A stretch of 64,000 nucleotides of DNA. Source: Rotaria sp. Silwood1. Its lineage: Eukaryota; Rotifera; Eurotatoria; Philodinida; Philodinidae. The notes beneath the pieces were generated by a model that saw only the letters and a list, made by a program, of their open reading frames with translations, searched no databases and had not been told where the DNA came from. This document shows, piece after piece, positions 1 to 16,056 of this stretch; position 1 is the stretch's first letter; each line of letters starts with the position of its first letter. The DNA is taken from contig CAJNOP010000013.1 in assembly GCA_905250075.1 (NCBI GenBank), forward strand, positions 434,001 to 498,000, in the 5' to 3' direction. A program made the position numbers and the translations under genes.

Positions 1-1798
1 TGAGATGCGAAATAGTGCATATCGATCATCGAAAAAATCGATATCTCAAAGACGAAACGAATAATCGTTTTTACGATTTACGACAAAGTCCTTTTCTTTA
101 AAAGATATTTACGGTTTACTCGAATCAGGCTTTTATAGTCGTGATAAATCGAAAAATTTATGTTTCGACCAATCAATTGATGCATGTATAGAACGAATTG
201 AAAAGTAGGCATGGCAAAATTCATCATTATAAGAATTCCATCAACACGTGTTTCTAAAAAAAATTGTTGTCGGTTGATCACCGAATTATCTGTTTAGCTA
301 ATTATTTACGACCAACTGTTGTTACAACTATAATGGATAAAATCAGTTTATCGAATAGACTGGTGACTAACTTGCTATCCTGTCTTCATTTCAAACACCT
401 CTAAACATGAAAAACAACAAAGTCCACTAGAAGAAGAAAGTCATCATGAAACAAAATTATCCTTACCTCGCTTATAAATTCAATTTTATGTTATCTGTCT
501 TGTCATGTTCACTGCAGAAGTCTTTAAGCAATAAAATCAGACTTTTTAATGTCTTCGGTACTTTATACCAAGTGATTGAACTAAACCAGATTTATTCGTA
601 TTTTATATCCTCGGTATAAGTTATAGAGCAATGTTGTAATCTTTATAATAGTAAACAGTCGATTAAGACCGGTCCGACCTTTTTCTTTGAAATAATTGGT
701 CAAAAAAAATGCTTTTTGCCATACACCAAACACCTTTTTTCTGATATTGAAAACTATTTGTTTGGGAATATGCATCAGACTATTCTATAAAGGGCCTCCC
801 ATCAGAAAATCCAATTTTTCGAAGAAAAGTCGAGGTTGAGGTTTTATCATAGGAAGATGCATCGAAGTCTCCTCTTTCAGAATATCTATGACTTATCGCA
901 AAATGAATTGATTTTGACGAACTTATCGTCTAAAACTTGGCTCCTACTATCATATTTTTCGAGAAATTTTCACGGTTTTTTCACAAGTTTCTTCGAGTTT
1001 TTTAGGCTACTTTCTCTGTGCATCATCATTTCGTAAAGTTTTTTTTTAAATATTAATCGCCACGAGACTATTAACACTTAATATTAAGATCACATATTTA
1101 TAGCCTGTCCTGAACACTGATATATAATTCACATGTGTTTCGCAAAAATCAATGTCTAAAACTTATTTAGCCTTTTTCTCAAGATTAGTTTTTTTGAGCA
1201 TACCGTTTATGCGGGCAGGCTTTTCTTCATAACGACTCGATATAGAAGTAATAATGTTTTTTATTGTATAGTAGACAGGTAGGGCAAGGTCGTCACAGAG
1301 CCAGATTTTTGAATTTCTCTTTTGCTGAAATAAAAGCCGTAGATCTTGCGTTTTGATCGGTGATTTTTTTGGCCATAAATTCAAGAATTTTTGAAAAAAG
1401 GATTTTTAAAAAACAAAGGAAGGAAAATTCAACAATTCGACCCTGTCACGACCTAGCCATAAGGGCACTCTACAACCTAAAAACCGCCCGGGTATGTTAG
1501 CTCGTATCCTTATGGTGAACATCTTGCCCGCGTACAGGGTACTTTTGATCAATAAAATGACTATAACTCGTTAGTTTATTGGAGTTTTGGGGAAGATATT
1601 TCACTTATAATCTATCCTATCATAGACTAATATCCTCCGAAAAATAACAAAGTTGGTTTGTGAGGAGGGGAGCTTAAAAGGCATCATAGTATTCTAATAC
1701 ATTTTATTTGCTCACTTTGATAATATTTTTTGCATAAATTCCGCACAGGCATAAGAACTAACAAAGCAAATGTGATGTGAAAACTAGATTAAGTCTAT
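1..1798. other. gene-free stretch
   Basis: I see no convincing coding region here. Open frames on both strands are short, lack recognisable motifs and do not join through plausible GT...AG introns. The sequence is AT-rich and borders two hairpin elements on its right, so it is probably intergenic or old repeat DNA. Confidence 0.5.
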
Positions 1799-2415
1799 CG
1801 AGGGAACATTCCCAACTGTCAATCGTAGATCGAAGTGATATTTTGCCCATAAGTAGGACTCCGTGAGATTAGGAAAAGCCTTAAAGAATTCGTCCCTGTA
1901 GGCCTTCCTTCTGGAGTTATGATCATTTTACGAGCTTTTTGGCTTATGACCAGCTATTCATAAAAAAGTGAAAAAGAAGCAATTTTCACCTGAAGTTTTT
2001 CAATAAGTAGGTCTTATGATCTTTAGGACATCCTGAAAGTTTCAATCAAAACCGTTGGTTCCTTTTCGAGATATTGAATACTAAAGAAAAGTCGTTTTTA
2101 TGACCTTTTATGTGACGTATGGTCGTGTTTTTGAACATTTAATATCTCGAAAAGGAACCATCCGTTTTGACTGAAACTTTCAGGATGTTCTAAAGATCAT
2201 AAGACCTACTTATGGAAAACTTCAGATGAAAATTCTTTCTTTTTCACTTTTTTATGAATAGCTTGCCATAGCCGGAAAGCTCGTAATATGATCGTGACTC
2301 CAGAAGGAAGGCCTATAGGGACGAATTCTTTAAGGCTTTTCCTAGTCTCATTGAGTCCTACTTATGGGTAAAATATCACTTCGATCTACGATTAACAGTT
2401 GAGAATGTTCCCTTG
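1799..2415. mobile_element. hairpin miniature element, copy 1
   Basis: The left half (about 1799-2085) is the reverse complement of the right half (about 2130-2415), with few mismatches and a short loop, so the whole 617 bp would fold into one hairpin. The termini are CGAGGGAACATTCCCAACTG on the left and, read inward on the other strand, CAAGGGAACATTCTCAACTG on the right. The element encodes nothing visible and is best read as a non-autonomous foldback/MITE. A second element at 23085-23668 has nearly the same termini. I see no obvious target-site duplication. Confidence 0.8.
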
Positions 2416-2421
2416 TAAAAT

Positions 2422-3244
2422 TATTTAGTAATGTCCATGCCTGATGGACATTAAATTAGTACACATAAGTAATATATTTTACACTAGATTCGAGAAAAAA
2501 AGAAATCGACTGAATTTATATCTTACCAGGGAGTGGTTCAAAGTGACTCGTCGCTTTTGATTCTATATTTTGTCCTTGAGTAGCAGATTTGTAGGCTAAG
2601 AAAAGAACAAGGTGATATGGGTCTTTCCCGTGATTTGACTGCAATGGAGACGTTTCACGGAAATGTTCCTGCAGAAGTCTGGTTGCCGATCAAAATCATT
2701 TTTTCAAACTTTCATATGAAACTATATACATATCGAGACCACAGCTAGGTTAGTTTCTACAAAACATTTCAGAGTTATTCCATGTAACATAATCAAGCTA
2801 TGAATTTTTCAAAATATTCATGTTTCATATAATCCTACAAAAGAGCACCTATATTTTGAAAAATTCATACGTCGATGACATCAGTTACAATAGTTCTGAG
2901 CTTTTTCATAGAAGTTAGAATAGTTGCGCTCTCGATATGTGTGAAATTTCATGTCAAAGTTCGAAAATATGGTTTTTCCGGAAAACCGGGATCTTCCAGA
3001 AAGATTTCAGTAAAATCTTATCTATCCTAGTCACATAATAACGTGAGCCTATATCATCAGAGACTTTTCTTAATCTATACGTCCGCTATTTGTGGGTAAA
3101 ATATACGGTCTACAACGATGAAGTAGTTCAAACGGTTTCCTGCTCTCGTTTGATTTTCTAGCTGTCATTGTTTGTTTTGTAATAAATAGGTAAGTTAAAA
3201 TTACAAGTGATGTCATTAAAACTATTTGATGACATTACTAAATA
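2422..3244. mobile_element. degenerate hairpin element with TA target site
   Basis: Perfect 14-bp inverted termini, tatttagtaatgtc at 2422-2435 and gacattactaaata at 3231-3244, bracket two arms that match each other with many mismatches around a centre near 2835. If the outer TA on each side is the target duplication, the element is TA-flanked as in the Tc1/mariner superfamily. A small internal palindrome lies at about 2431-2452. It is older than the neighbouring hairpin at 1799-2415, judging by arm divergence. No coding capacity is visible. Confidence 0.65.
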
Positions 3245-3671
3245 AAACAGAAGATCAAAAATTCCTATTTATAAAATGATATTAACCTACATTATTATGA
3301 TGAAGTCTTTACTAATATATTGTTACTATTCAAGTCTTCTTTTTTTCAAAATTTTTTTCTCATTTCATGTAATGATCAATATGTATTTTAAAAAAAGTTA
3401 ATTCCTTTTGTAGTCTGAATAAAGTCGATATTGCAAAAAAAAAAATCTTCAGTTGATTTGTACATGCACACAATGAACAAGAGAGAAGCCTGAAAAGACA
3501 AAGAAATCAACATGCACAAAGTTAAATACATACAGACGAAAAGAAAAATGAAACAAAAATCAATGTTATAATAAAAGGAATAGACAAAAACATTTCTTTT
3601 TTTTTTTGTTATATATGAAAAAAAATTAGGAGAAATATCGAAGCAATGTTCAGCTTTTCTTTTGTTTTGGT
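3245..3671. other. spacer downstream of RAB7
   Basis: This AT-rich spacer lies between the hairpin elements and the 3' end of the RAB7 gene. I see no gene or repeat in it beyond homopolymer runs. Confidence 0.5.
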
Positions 3672-3677
3672 TTTATT
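3672..3677 (-). terminator. poly(A) signal of RAB7
   Basis: TTTATT on the plus strand is AATAAA in the sense of the gene, about 45 bases after the RAB7 stop codon. It is the first such hexamer downstream. Confidence 0.55.
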
Positions 3678-3720
3678 TACAAAAAAAAAGAAGAAAACAA
3701 AATCAGTCGTATGTATTCCA

Positions 3721-6282
<2,562 letters not shown>

Positions 6283-9200
6283 ATGAATGATGAATTAACG
6301 TAAGAATTTTCATTTAATGAACTTTACTTTTTATATTTATTTAATTTCTTCGTGAATTTTCAAAATATGATGAAACATATTAATACATCTTCTACTTAAC
6401 TGAATATTCTCCTAAACATTTCGACATAGACAAGACCTATTTCAATATCATTTAACAAACAAATTTTCTTTTTTCTCTTCGTTTTGATTTTTAAATTTCA
6501 ATCTTTCGCTCTTTTGTTCTGGTTTATAACATCTTGTATATTTCATTTCATCTTTATAGAACACAAGCAACATCAACTCCTATTGTTCTAAAAATAAAAA
6601 CTTACGATGATATTATTCTTCCTCATACATCGTAAATAATTATATTTTTCTTATATATTAATGAAAATTTTGTCTTTTATATTATAAATAGTCGTTTATC
6701 AACAGATACATTAAATGATACTTCTCAATCATCATTTATTTCAATTAATGAAACGTCTAATATTACAACAGTATCACCTTCAATACTTCGTGTTAAATTA
6801 AAAAAACCATTTATCGATAATAATGATGATGATGATGAATATATAACGTAGGAATAAATATAATAATGAATTTTTCTATTATATATATATATTTTTTTTT
6901 TTTAAATTTGTAGTTCAAATTCATCTGATATATCATCTCGTCCAATAAAACGTAGTAAAAAATCTTTAACAAATGATAATCTTATTAATAATATTTCTGA
7001 ATTAAATAATGATCAACAATCTAGTCAACAAGATATGAATGAGTAAGAGATTTTTTTTCATGTTTATTTATTGATTATATTTTATTTTTTATTTTCAAAG
7101 AATAAAACAAAATCATTGTGTTATACATGAACAATCATCGAATCCTTCATTAATTCTTAAAATTCGTCGAGATAGTTTATCATCAACTATAGCGTAATTA
7201 TATATACATATATATTTAGTTCTATCTATACACATTGAATGTCTTCTAGAAATCGAAATACAATTGAAACTGAAACAAATCAACAATTAGTAGTTAAATT
7301 TAAACAAAATGAATATGGTGAATTAACAACAAGTACAAACTCAAATAATATTTCATCGAATTTAATAAATAATAATAATAATAATGAATATACAAATGGT
7401 TATAATAATGCATTACATGAACCATTAAATATTCCAATAAAACAAGAAAATAAATCTCCAATTCAACCACATATTACTAATATGTTATCAAATTTAAATG
7501 ATGATAAACAATGGGATAATCATCAAATAAATAACAATCATATTTCTCAACAAGCAACGACAACAAGGTATAGTTACTGTATAAAATAAGAAAAAATTTT
7601 CATTAAATTTATTAAAAAACTAACAGATAGAATATACACTATAGATCTACGAAATTAAGACTGAAATGAGATTCTATTGTAATTACAAGAGACCAACGAG
7701 AGAAATCTACCAATTGATTAATCAATTAATAGTCGAGACTATTAGCATCATGTTGATTCTAATGAACTATGGATATTATGAACCACAGTTCGAACCTTTG
7801 GCTTATTGATGCGGAAATACTGCATTTTTACGTTATTTTTCAAGTTTCGACTTAAAACTTTGTACATAAATAGATTTTAATGAGCATAGTTTATTGTGGA
7901 AATTTAAGATCTTTTCATTGTCACATTTTAAGATATAACAATGATAGAAGTTTATATTTTATATCGTTCATATTCATCGACAGATTTCGATGTTCTTATT
8001 CTAGATAAGGAGTAGATCATAAGATTGGAAACTTTTACAATAAACTATTTTGCTAAAGATCTGTTTCTGTATAAAGTTTCAAGTCGAAATTCGAGAACCA
8101 ATTTTCCTAATGTTCCTGAGAGAAATCATAGTATTGTATTTAAAAGTACTATCAAAATCCAGTATCTTTGCAGCAATAAACCAAGAATTCGAACGTCAAC
8201 GGAATTATAATCAGTTGGATATTTCTCTCTTGAGTCTTAAACTTTAGGATTCCATATCTTTTCTGTGTTGTGATTAAAGATTTTTATAATAAGAATCAAC
8301 CTAAGCAAGGTTGACAATTTTATCCGAAGCGATAGTCATATTAAAAGCGGCAGAACTTTTTTAAAATGAAGTTCTACTTAGCCACAGATTGAACTTATCG
8401 TTAAAAAGTTCTTTTACATTAAATTGAATACAACTTGAATGACATAATATGCCAGTCTATATTTATATTGTTTCTACGACACGAAGTACTACTTTAATTC
8501 CTTGTTCGAATGATTTTGGTTGAAGTTTCAAGTTGATCAAAACTTTAATGAAATTCTATCTCAATATTTTTGTTCGTAGCAAAAGTTTTAACAAATTCTT
8601 AAAATCTAGCAAAACTATTCTATGAATATCAAAACGAGTTAAACCGTAGGAATGATGTTATTATTCTCATTAGTAATGTCAAAAACCAATCGATTTTTTT
8701 TGCTGATTGAGTTTATTTTAAAGTTAGTCGATAGAAAAACGATCGATACAGATAGAAACTTCAACTAGTAAAACATTGATGCAATTTCTCAGAGAAATAA
8801 GATGGATTACACATTATTGATTGAGTTTCTGCAAGGAGCAATCTCTTTAATTTTTAAGGCTGTTTTCGACTGATTCAATAAAAGCAAAAATAAGATTTTT
8901 CAAGAAAATTTTATTATTTACGTATTTTTTTTGGCTGTGATTCTTCTTAACAAACATCAAATATTTTTCTTTATTTTCATGAGTTGACAGAACCCGATGA
9001 AACACAAATGATGAACTGAATAGGTCGACTTCTAAATTGCGCTTCATATTTTCAGGATTATTACGACTTAGATAACGTATCATTTGTGTGAGATAGATAA
9101 AATATGAAATGAGCATCATAAACCAACGAAAGTTTTCACATTCTATTAATATAGAAATTATATATGTACTGAGAAAAATCATGTCAATGGTAATAATAAG

Positions 9201-12200
9201 TGAAGAGAAACAATAAGAGTAAACCAATTATTATTAATAGATTTTGACTAGTAATCTGTTGTTATATCAATTTGTATCTTGACATTAACTGATGTCAATA
9301 TAACAGAAGATACTGCTAGTTGCTAAAATTAGATAACAATATCCAGTTGTCATCATCTTTTGATTCTTTAATTCGCGAGAAAATAAGAATACTATAAAAA
9401 AGCTTTCCCTCATTATGTCGTAATATGATCAATGTTTGTATAACGCAGCGAATTCAGGTGAGACTTGAGTCTACACATTTCGTTATCTATAACTCATGAA
9501 AAATGATTCTAATCTTTCATAATCAATAAGATGTATTTTGCATCAAACTGACTGCCATTCTACTGAAGACTCTTACCAGCTCGATAACATGAAGTCCATC
9601 ACACTGATTTGTATACTCTCCCTCGCCCAGAACAGAGAGTTATAAGTTGAGAAAAGTCAAAATTGTGAACATGGTATTTGCCAATAGATAGAGTTTGAAA
9701 TAAAACTATAAAACATCGATTATAGTATTGTCTGTCCTCTTCTTTTTTTCATATTTCGACTTAGATCATTTTTTCTGATACATTTGATTTTCTCATCGGC
9801 TTTTCATACAGGATCTTCCACAATAGGGAAGCTTCTCCTATGCTCTTCCTAAAATGGCCAACTTCCTGCCAATTTTTTTGTAGCTTCTTAGTAACTTTGG
9901 CCAGGAACCGAACTTTGAAAGATCATTTTTCTGTTTCTTGCAGTAAAGTGAAATAAAAATAATCAGACAATATCGTTGCAAGATGAATAGAATTGAAGTA
10001 GGCTTGAGTCACGGTGAATTTCATTTATCACTTTCTTTTCAATTACCACTTTTAGCACTTCGAGAATGAAAACATTTTCTGCCAAATTCTTAGCTCTTCC
10101 GCAATTTCTAGAAAATATGAACTACTCTATTCCCGTATATGACAAACAAGAAAACATTTCTCAGACAGTCACATAGATGATAATAAGTTGAAATATATTT
10201 TTTTTAGTCACGTTTCGATGGATGTTAATCCTACTCCTTTGGTATTGCCAACAACAACGACAACAGCATCTGAAAAGTAACATCTATCTTGTCTTTTTTT
10301 TTTTTTCTTTAAGTTTATAAAATATTGAAATTTTTTTTTTATAGTCATACAAAAGAACTTTTAGATGAAGCATTAGATAGTGTAAGAAGTGTTTTAATGC
10401 AAACATTTAAGAAAAATTTAGAATCAGGTGGTGATCTCAAGTAATTATATATTTATTCAAAAGAAAATAATTTTTAAAAATTCTTCTTATTATTTTCTTT
10501 TTAATTTAGTGCTTTAAAAAGTACTTTAGGTTCGGATGAAGTAGCTGAAGTATTTCTATCAAAATTAAGAGAATCACTCAAACGTGAAACAATATCAACA
10601 ATAGAGAATGAACAAAAATCACAAGAACATCAAAATACAAATATAGAAATACGTTCTTGTCAAACAACTTCTTTATCAACTCCTTTAAATACAATTATTT
10701 CACCCATAATGAATGTTGTTTCACCTTCTCCATCATCACCTCTTCCATCAATATCAACAATAATTACAAAAAATACTTCACCATCAACATCTATACCTTC
10801 TTCACCTCAAACACCAACAATAATTAATAATAAACGTAAATCTTCCAATCCAACAGCCAATCCAAATCGTTTTGATGGTACAACAGAAGAAGAATTATCA
10901 AAACGTTTACTTTCAGATATTCTTCAACCTAATCTTGATATTGTTTTTGTATGTTATTTTGTCTTTTTTTTTTTAATTTATACGAAAACGATTCTGATCT
11001 ATTTAGGTTGGTATTAATCCAAGTCTTTATGCTGTACATAAAGGACACCATTATGGTGGACCAGGAAATCATTTCTGGAAACTACTTCATATGTCTGATT
11101 TAATTCCAAGTGCATTTACTGCTGATAATGATTTTCGTATGCCACAATATGGAATTGGTTTTACAAATATTGTACAACGACCATCTAAAGCTGGATCAGA
11201 TATTACTAAGTAAAACTAAATGAAAAAAAAAATAAAATAAACAAATTGGTGTCATGCTTTTTTTTTTTTTCTGTTATGTATTCTAGAGATGAAATAACTG
11301 CTGGAGCTGAAATATTAATGCAAAAAATTAAAATGTATCGACCAAAAATTGTTGCATTTAATGGACGAGGTATGTTTATATGAAAAAAAAAAAAAACTTT
11401 TTAACGAAACTCCTTTAGGGCTAAAATATTAAATTTATATGTGTTCTTTAGCCTCATTATACTAATATAAAATACGTTAAGGGTAAAATTTCTAGTAGTC
11501 TACTATTTTTTGTTTGCCTTGTTGCTATTTGCTCGTTTTTTTTGTTCATTTTTGTATTCCGTTTTTCCTAATTCTACATTATTTTTCTAATCATTGATTT
11601 AACCGACAAATAGACTTATTCTACATATCCATTATATTTAGAGCAAGTCTCAGCACACTATCGTATATATCTCAATAAGCTGAAAAACCCTGATATTGGT
11701 TATCATTCGAAGTTATAACTTGATCAGTTCATGCTTTTTATGTTCATTATAGAATGAACTTGCCAGTCACAATCGAAACTAAAGGTTATAGTTAAATATT
11801 CTATGGTTTTAACTGCATCATCTTATTAGCCATCAATTAGAACTTAATTCAAGAGAGATGGCGCAAGAAAGCGCTAGTTATCGACACGAGCAGTCAAAAA
11901 ACGAATATTCAAAAAAAATTTTTTTAGATATGATACGAATAAATTTTTGAAGATTTTTCTCTAGGACGGAACCAGTTGAAGTCTTATTGTTGATGCTGTT
12001 CAGCGCCATTTTTTATTACTAAGAACTCTGGGAAAAGAGTCTCATGCTTACTATCCTCGTTTGGTAAGGAAACGTACCTAATGATCTTTGCTGCCCGCCT
12101 CCCAATTGTTAAAATCTACGTAAGAGGAAATTGTAATAATCTTCATTTAAACATCTATTCACTACTTCATTAGAAAATGTGTGTGAGCTTCATAGAAGTC

Positions 12201-15200
12201 GTTTTAATAATGAAGAATAAAGTTACTGTTTAAATCTGAAAATTGGTGAACACGAGATGAATGATATTCCCGAGCCAAAGCTTTGTTTCAGATTGAATCG
12301 ACATTCAAAAACTATGTTTTTTATTTATATACTTGAAAAAGAAGTTTTTCATTAATTAAATTCTTTATCTTTAACTTTTTTTAAAGGCATTTATGAAGTC
12401 TATGCAGGTAATAAACATTTTCATTATGGTAAACAACCTGATTTATTTCCTGAAACAGATACGGTTAGTAATAATAATATTCTATGGATGTTCATTTTCT
12501 TTTTTTTATTTGTAATTTTTTTTTTAATTAGCATGTTTTTGTAATGCCATCATCAAGTGCTCGATGTTCACAATTACCACGTGCTGAAGATAAACTTCCA
12601 TTTTATGTTGGATTAAGAAAATTACGTGATTTTGTAAATGGTACCTTATATTCATTAAATGAAGCTGAAATAACATTTCCCGATATAAAAATTAAAGATA
12701 CAGATGATGTTTTACAAAAAACAATAATACGAATAAGTAATAAACCATTTTCAGAACTATCACTTGAAACACTTAAAACATTTGGTGATAAAATTCCATC
12801 TGGACAAATGACATCAAAATATAACTTAGATACAGAAACAACTCAAACAATGTCTATTTTACATAATCAACAAAATGGAAATTTACTTAATTATGATCAA
12901 CAAACATCATCGATAAATGGAATTAATTCATCAAAAATGTCATATATAGAAAATACATCTTCGAGTACATCAATAACTATGAATGATACAGATCAAGCTG
13001 TTCTTGCTGCATTAGCTAATGGTGCATACGGTTCATCATCTCAATCACGACAACCTCAAACGATTTATGTTGGTAGACAACAACAGTCGACTTCTTATTC
13101 AGGATCGTCTATGAAGAATACTTCTACAGGTAAATCTATTTCGAAGTAAAAATCAGAGTTGAAACCGTACTGTTTTTATTTTTGTAACCGACCGATTTTT
13201 TTATCCATACCTATAACTTTAGTGATCCAAAAGAATATAGACTCGAAAGTCTTCAATTGACAAATTTCTAATCATTATCTAATCCTAACTCTAAATATTG
13301 AGCACATAGATTCTTATTGTAAGATAAGGACTTTGGATCAAGTTAAATGAATTTATTATAACCACGAAGAAGAAGTTGAATTCCGTTTAAACTAAAATTT
13401 ATTCATTTCGAACGTTCAAGCTCAGTTTTCTGGACTAGTTCTAATTAATTGGGACAAATTCTCAATTGTTAATGGTTTCCAATTCATTATTGTGATTCAT
13501 AGATATGACAAAAGATTCTGTTCTATTGAGAACGTTATACCAATCATTAGGATATTATATATCAGTCTTGAAAAAGCTAAAAATATGAAGTCTACTATGA
13601 AAACTGTACTTTGTCGCTTATTTGATGTTTCTATCAAAAATACTATCATTTTACGAATTGAGAAACTTTTCAATTGTATTTAGCAATGATTTCAAATAAG
13701 AATAGATCAAACTTATCGATTCTTGTAAACAAATATTTTTATTTGAGAAAGTCAAACAAAAGAGACCAAAGATGTTTTTCAAAATCTCATTTGTTATCAG
13801 TTATTATTCGAACAATTTGGAAAAAATTCTTCCTATGTTCTTTGCATAAGAGTATATGTAACTTGACAAACTAAAATAAAAGTTGTTACTATTATAAAGT
13901 GTAACAGTTATTGTATGCTTTCGTGAAACTGCAGTAAGAAACTTTTCTCAAAAGTAATAATTGATTAATTCATGTATTAAACGGACTGATTTTTTGCCTG
14001 TCAAGTCAAGAGTTTCAAATAGTCGGTCCGATCGAAAAAATCTCACTGATTCCAAGTATGGAACAAGTTCAACTACAGTAGAAAATTAAATTCAGAATGT
14101 TCCTGTGTATTTGTTTTTAACAGCTTGAGATACTATATATTTCTTGCCTTTATATCAACAGGATGATGACGATGTCTTTCTAGTGGACATCCGTTAAAGC
14201 AAGTCTTTTTATTAGTAAAGGTTTCATTAAATGAGATTCTATATGAATACTCAGCTTACCAAACATATTGTAAGCATAAGGCTTAAAATTATTTTTTATA
14301 ATTACTTATAAATTTGAAATATTCTGCTAGTTTAGTACGATTCAGTTAGTCAATAGTTTCTGTGTTATTGAACGGTCAGTGAAATATAAACAAGCTGAAT
14401 TCTTTTTAGTTTCGGTTCGACAAAAAAAAATAGATTCTAATTCGTACACTTCGTTGAAACCGAAATCGAAACCAGTTTATTCATATATAAGTCTGTCACT
14501 GCTGAAATTTTTTTGTTGGTCGGCTCTCATATAAACCATTGTTTAAGTATAAGTATTCTATTGTGTCATCCATGGACATATTTAGGATCATGTGCAAAAT
14601 TTCAACCTTTTCAGTGTTATGAATCGTTGTACTTTCTCATTTTTTTTTCAGATTATTTCCACATCATTTTCGATATGAGTTCGAGCTCTCTCTATGCGAA
14701 TCAAAATCGACAATTGTGTTGGACTGTTCACTCATTCATAGGAAACATGAGCTGAGTTGAAAATTCCTTGAGACAAGCTTGCTTTGCCTTAAATTCGATT
14801 TAATCATTAATATAAACATTATAATGTCGTGTAAAATCATGATGTAAAATCGTTCGCGGAGAGTTCAAACTCATATTGACAATGGCAAATGACTAAAAAC
14901 CATATATAAGACCTAAAAAGCTGAAACTTATTATATAATCCTAAATATGTCTAGGCACGAAAACAGAATACTTGCACTTAAATTATGACTCTTAGGAAAA
15001 TCGAGCGAAAAAACTGATGTCATGCCCCACGTCGTTTCGAGATATTGCCATTTTCATGAATAATTAATAGAAAAAACACAAATATTCATAAAAAAAAAAT
15101 ATTGATCTATTCAATAAATCTGATCATGATTAGAGGTACGAGCTAATCGACTTAACCACCGTCGTGGCACAAAAACATATATTTAATTTTGAAAATTTAC

Positions 15201-15934
15201 TATATCCTGAATCCGTTTTTTTTTTGGATATGTTACCATCGGGTTTCTTGTCAATAAGTACTCTACTATCGTTTTCTTTTTTTTCTCATTTCAAAATGTC
15301 TCAGAATTAAGAAAGAGATCATTACACAAAAATAGTTAGTCATCGCTGTCGATTAATGCATCGGCCTACATCTCTAATCATAATTGAATCTACTTTACAA
15401 ACGTTCTGAGAAAATTTGTTTTCTAAATTTCTTACAATTTCATTTATAGGTATTAATTCTCGTTCATCAACTCCACCATCATCATCACATACTATTCATC
15501 ATTTACCACAATTATCTTCTACTGATCATCAAACTCAATCGATAACTCCATTATTATCATCGAATTCTCAGTCTGTTTCTCATCAAATAGTTGTTGTTAA
15601 TCCTAAAGAACGATTATCTTCAAATAATCAAATACTTAATTCATCTTCATTAAAAGATTTATTATCTAGTCAACAACCAATACAAAAACAAACATTTATT
15701 ATTCCAACAAATCCATCTAGTGTACAAAATTCATCAACAATAAATAATAATCTTTCTAAAACAACAATTACAACAAATAAACTTTCAAATAATACAAATG
15801 ATGATTGTCTATATCTTCGTTATGAACGTGAATTACCTTCAACACAAAATTCATATAATTTTTCTTATATTATTGATGAATATTCATCATCAACACATAA
15901 ACGTGCACGATATGTTTCAATAAATGATTTATAA
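6283..15934 (+). CDS. TDG: thymine/uracil mismatch-specific DNA glycosylase (TDG)
   Basis: TDG removes T or U (and, in vertebrates, 5-formyl/5-carboxylcytosine) mispaired with G, in the nucleus. Fourteen exons (6283-6299, 6560-6631, 6692-6847, 6914-7042, 7101-7193, 7250-7567, 10208-10276, 10345-10440, 10510-10948, 11007-11209, 11287-11369, 12387-12463, 12532-13129, 15450-15934) sum to 2835 nt, giving 944 aa. The core begins about residue 440: GINPSL near 465 carries the catalytic Asn of the TDG GINPGL motif, then HHYGGPGNHFWK, YGIGFTN, FNGRGIYE, and MPSSSARCSQLPRA near 589, the family's MPSSSARC loop. The flanks are Ser/Asn/Gln-rich and disordered, with KRSKK near the N terminus and KRARY near the C terminus as likely nuclear signals. 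Vertebrate TDG is about 410 aa, so this one is more than twice as long. The first eight introns are all phase 2. The first exon (17 nt) is the least certain. Confidence 0.9.
7568..10207 (+). other. long intron 6 of TDG
   Basis: This 2.6 kb intron holds no gene I can support. Around 7830-7900 it resembles the middle of the hairpin element at 20235-20745 (both read like aactttN...taaa...ttaatgag.atagtt.attg), so it probably contains a relic of the same repeat family. A minus-strand open frame at 8847-9227 shows no recognisable domain. Confidence 0.4.
11370..12386 (+). other. long intron 11 of TDG
   Basis: This 1.0 kb intron splits the conserved FNGRG/IYE core of the glycosylase. It shows no open frame of note. 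A weak inverted pair (atggcgc near 11858 and gcgccat near 12005) is the only structure I noticed. Confidence 0.4.
13130..15449 (+). other. long last intron of TDG
   Basis: The intron starts in ACTTCTACAG/gtaaat and ends in catttatag/GTATTAAT, keeping the frame. If it were retained, translation would stop after nine more codons at 13149, giving a shorter C terminus. It contains a short inverted-repeat relic at about 15110-15395 and otherwise no gene. Confidence 0.45.
15110..15395. repeat. short degenerate inverted-repeat relic
   Basis: The left end near 15120-15150 (containing atgattagagg and gctaatcgac) is matched in inverse by the right end near 15345-15390 (gtcgattaatgc and catctctaatcat). 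The ends are roughly 35 bp and imperfect. The size and structure fit an old MITE inside the TDG intron. Confidence 0.35.
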
Positions 15935-16050
15935 AAAAAAAAACAATATAAAACGAAATTCAATTTGTGCATTATTCTTATTCTTCGATTGTTGTTCGTA
16001 TATAGATTTTAATTTGTTGTCTCGTCAACAGAATCTCTTTCTTTGAATGA

Positions 16051-16056
16051 AATAAA
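16051..16056 (+). terminator. poly(A) signal of TDG
   Basis: AATAAA occurs 117 bases after the TDG stop codon and is followed by a long T run, a usual downstream context for cleavage. Confidence 0.6.

Noticed and set aside
7785..7800. gttcgaacc, resembling a tRNA B box
   Set aside because: No A box, acceptor stem or cloverleaf can be drawn around it. I saw no credible tRNA or rRNA gene in the window.
8847..9227. 126-codon minus-strand open frame inside a TDG intron
   Set aside because: Hydrophobic, low-information sequence with no recognisable domain or expression signal; likely chance in AT-rich DNA.
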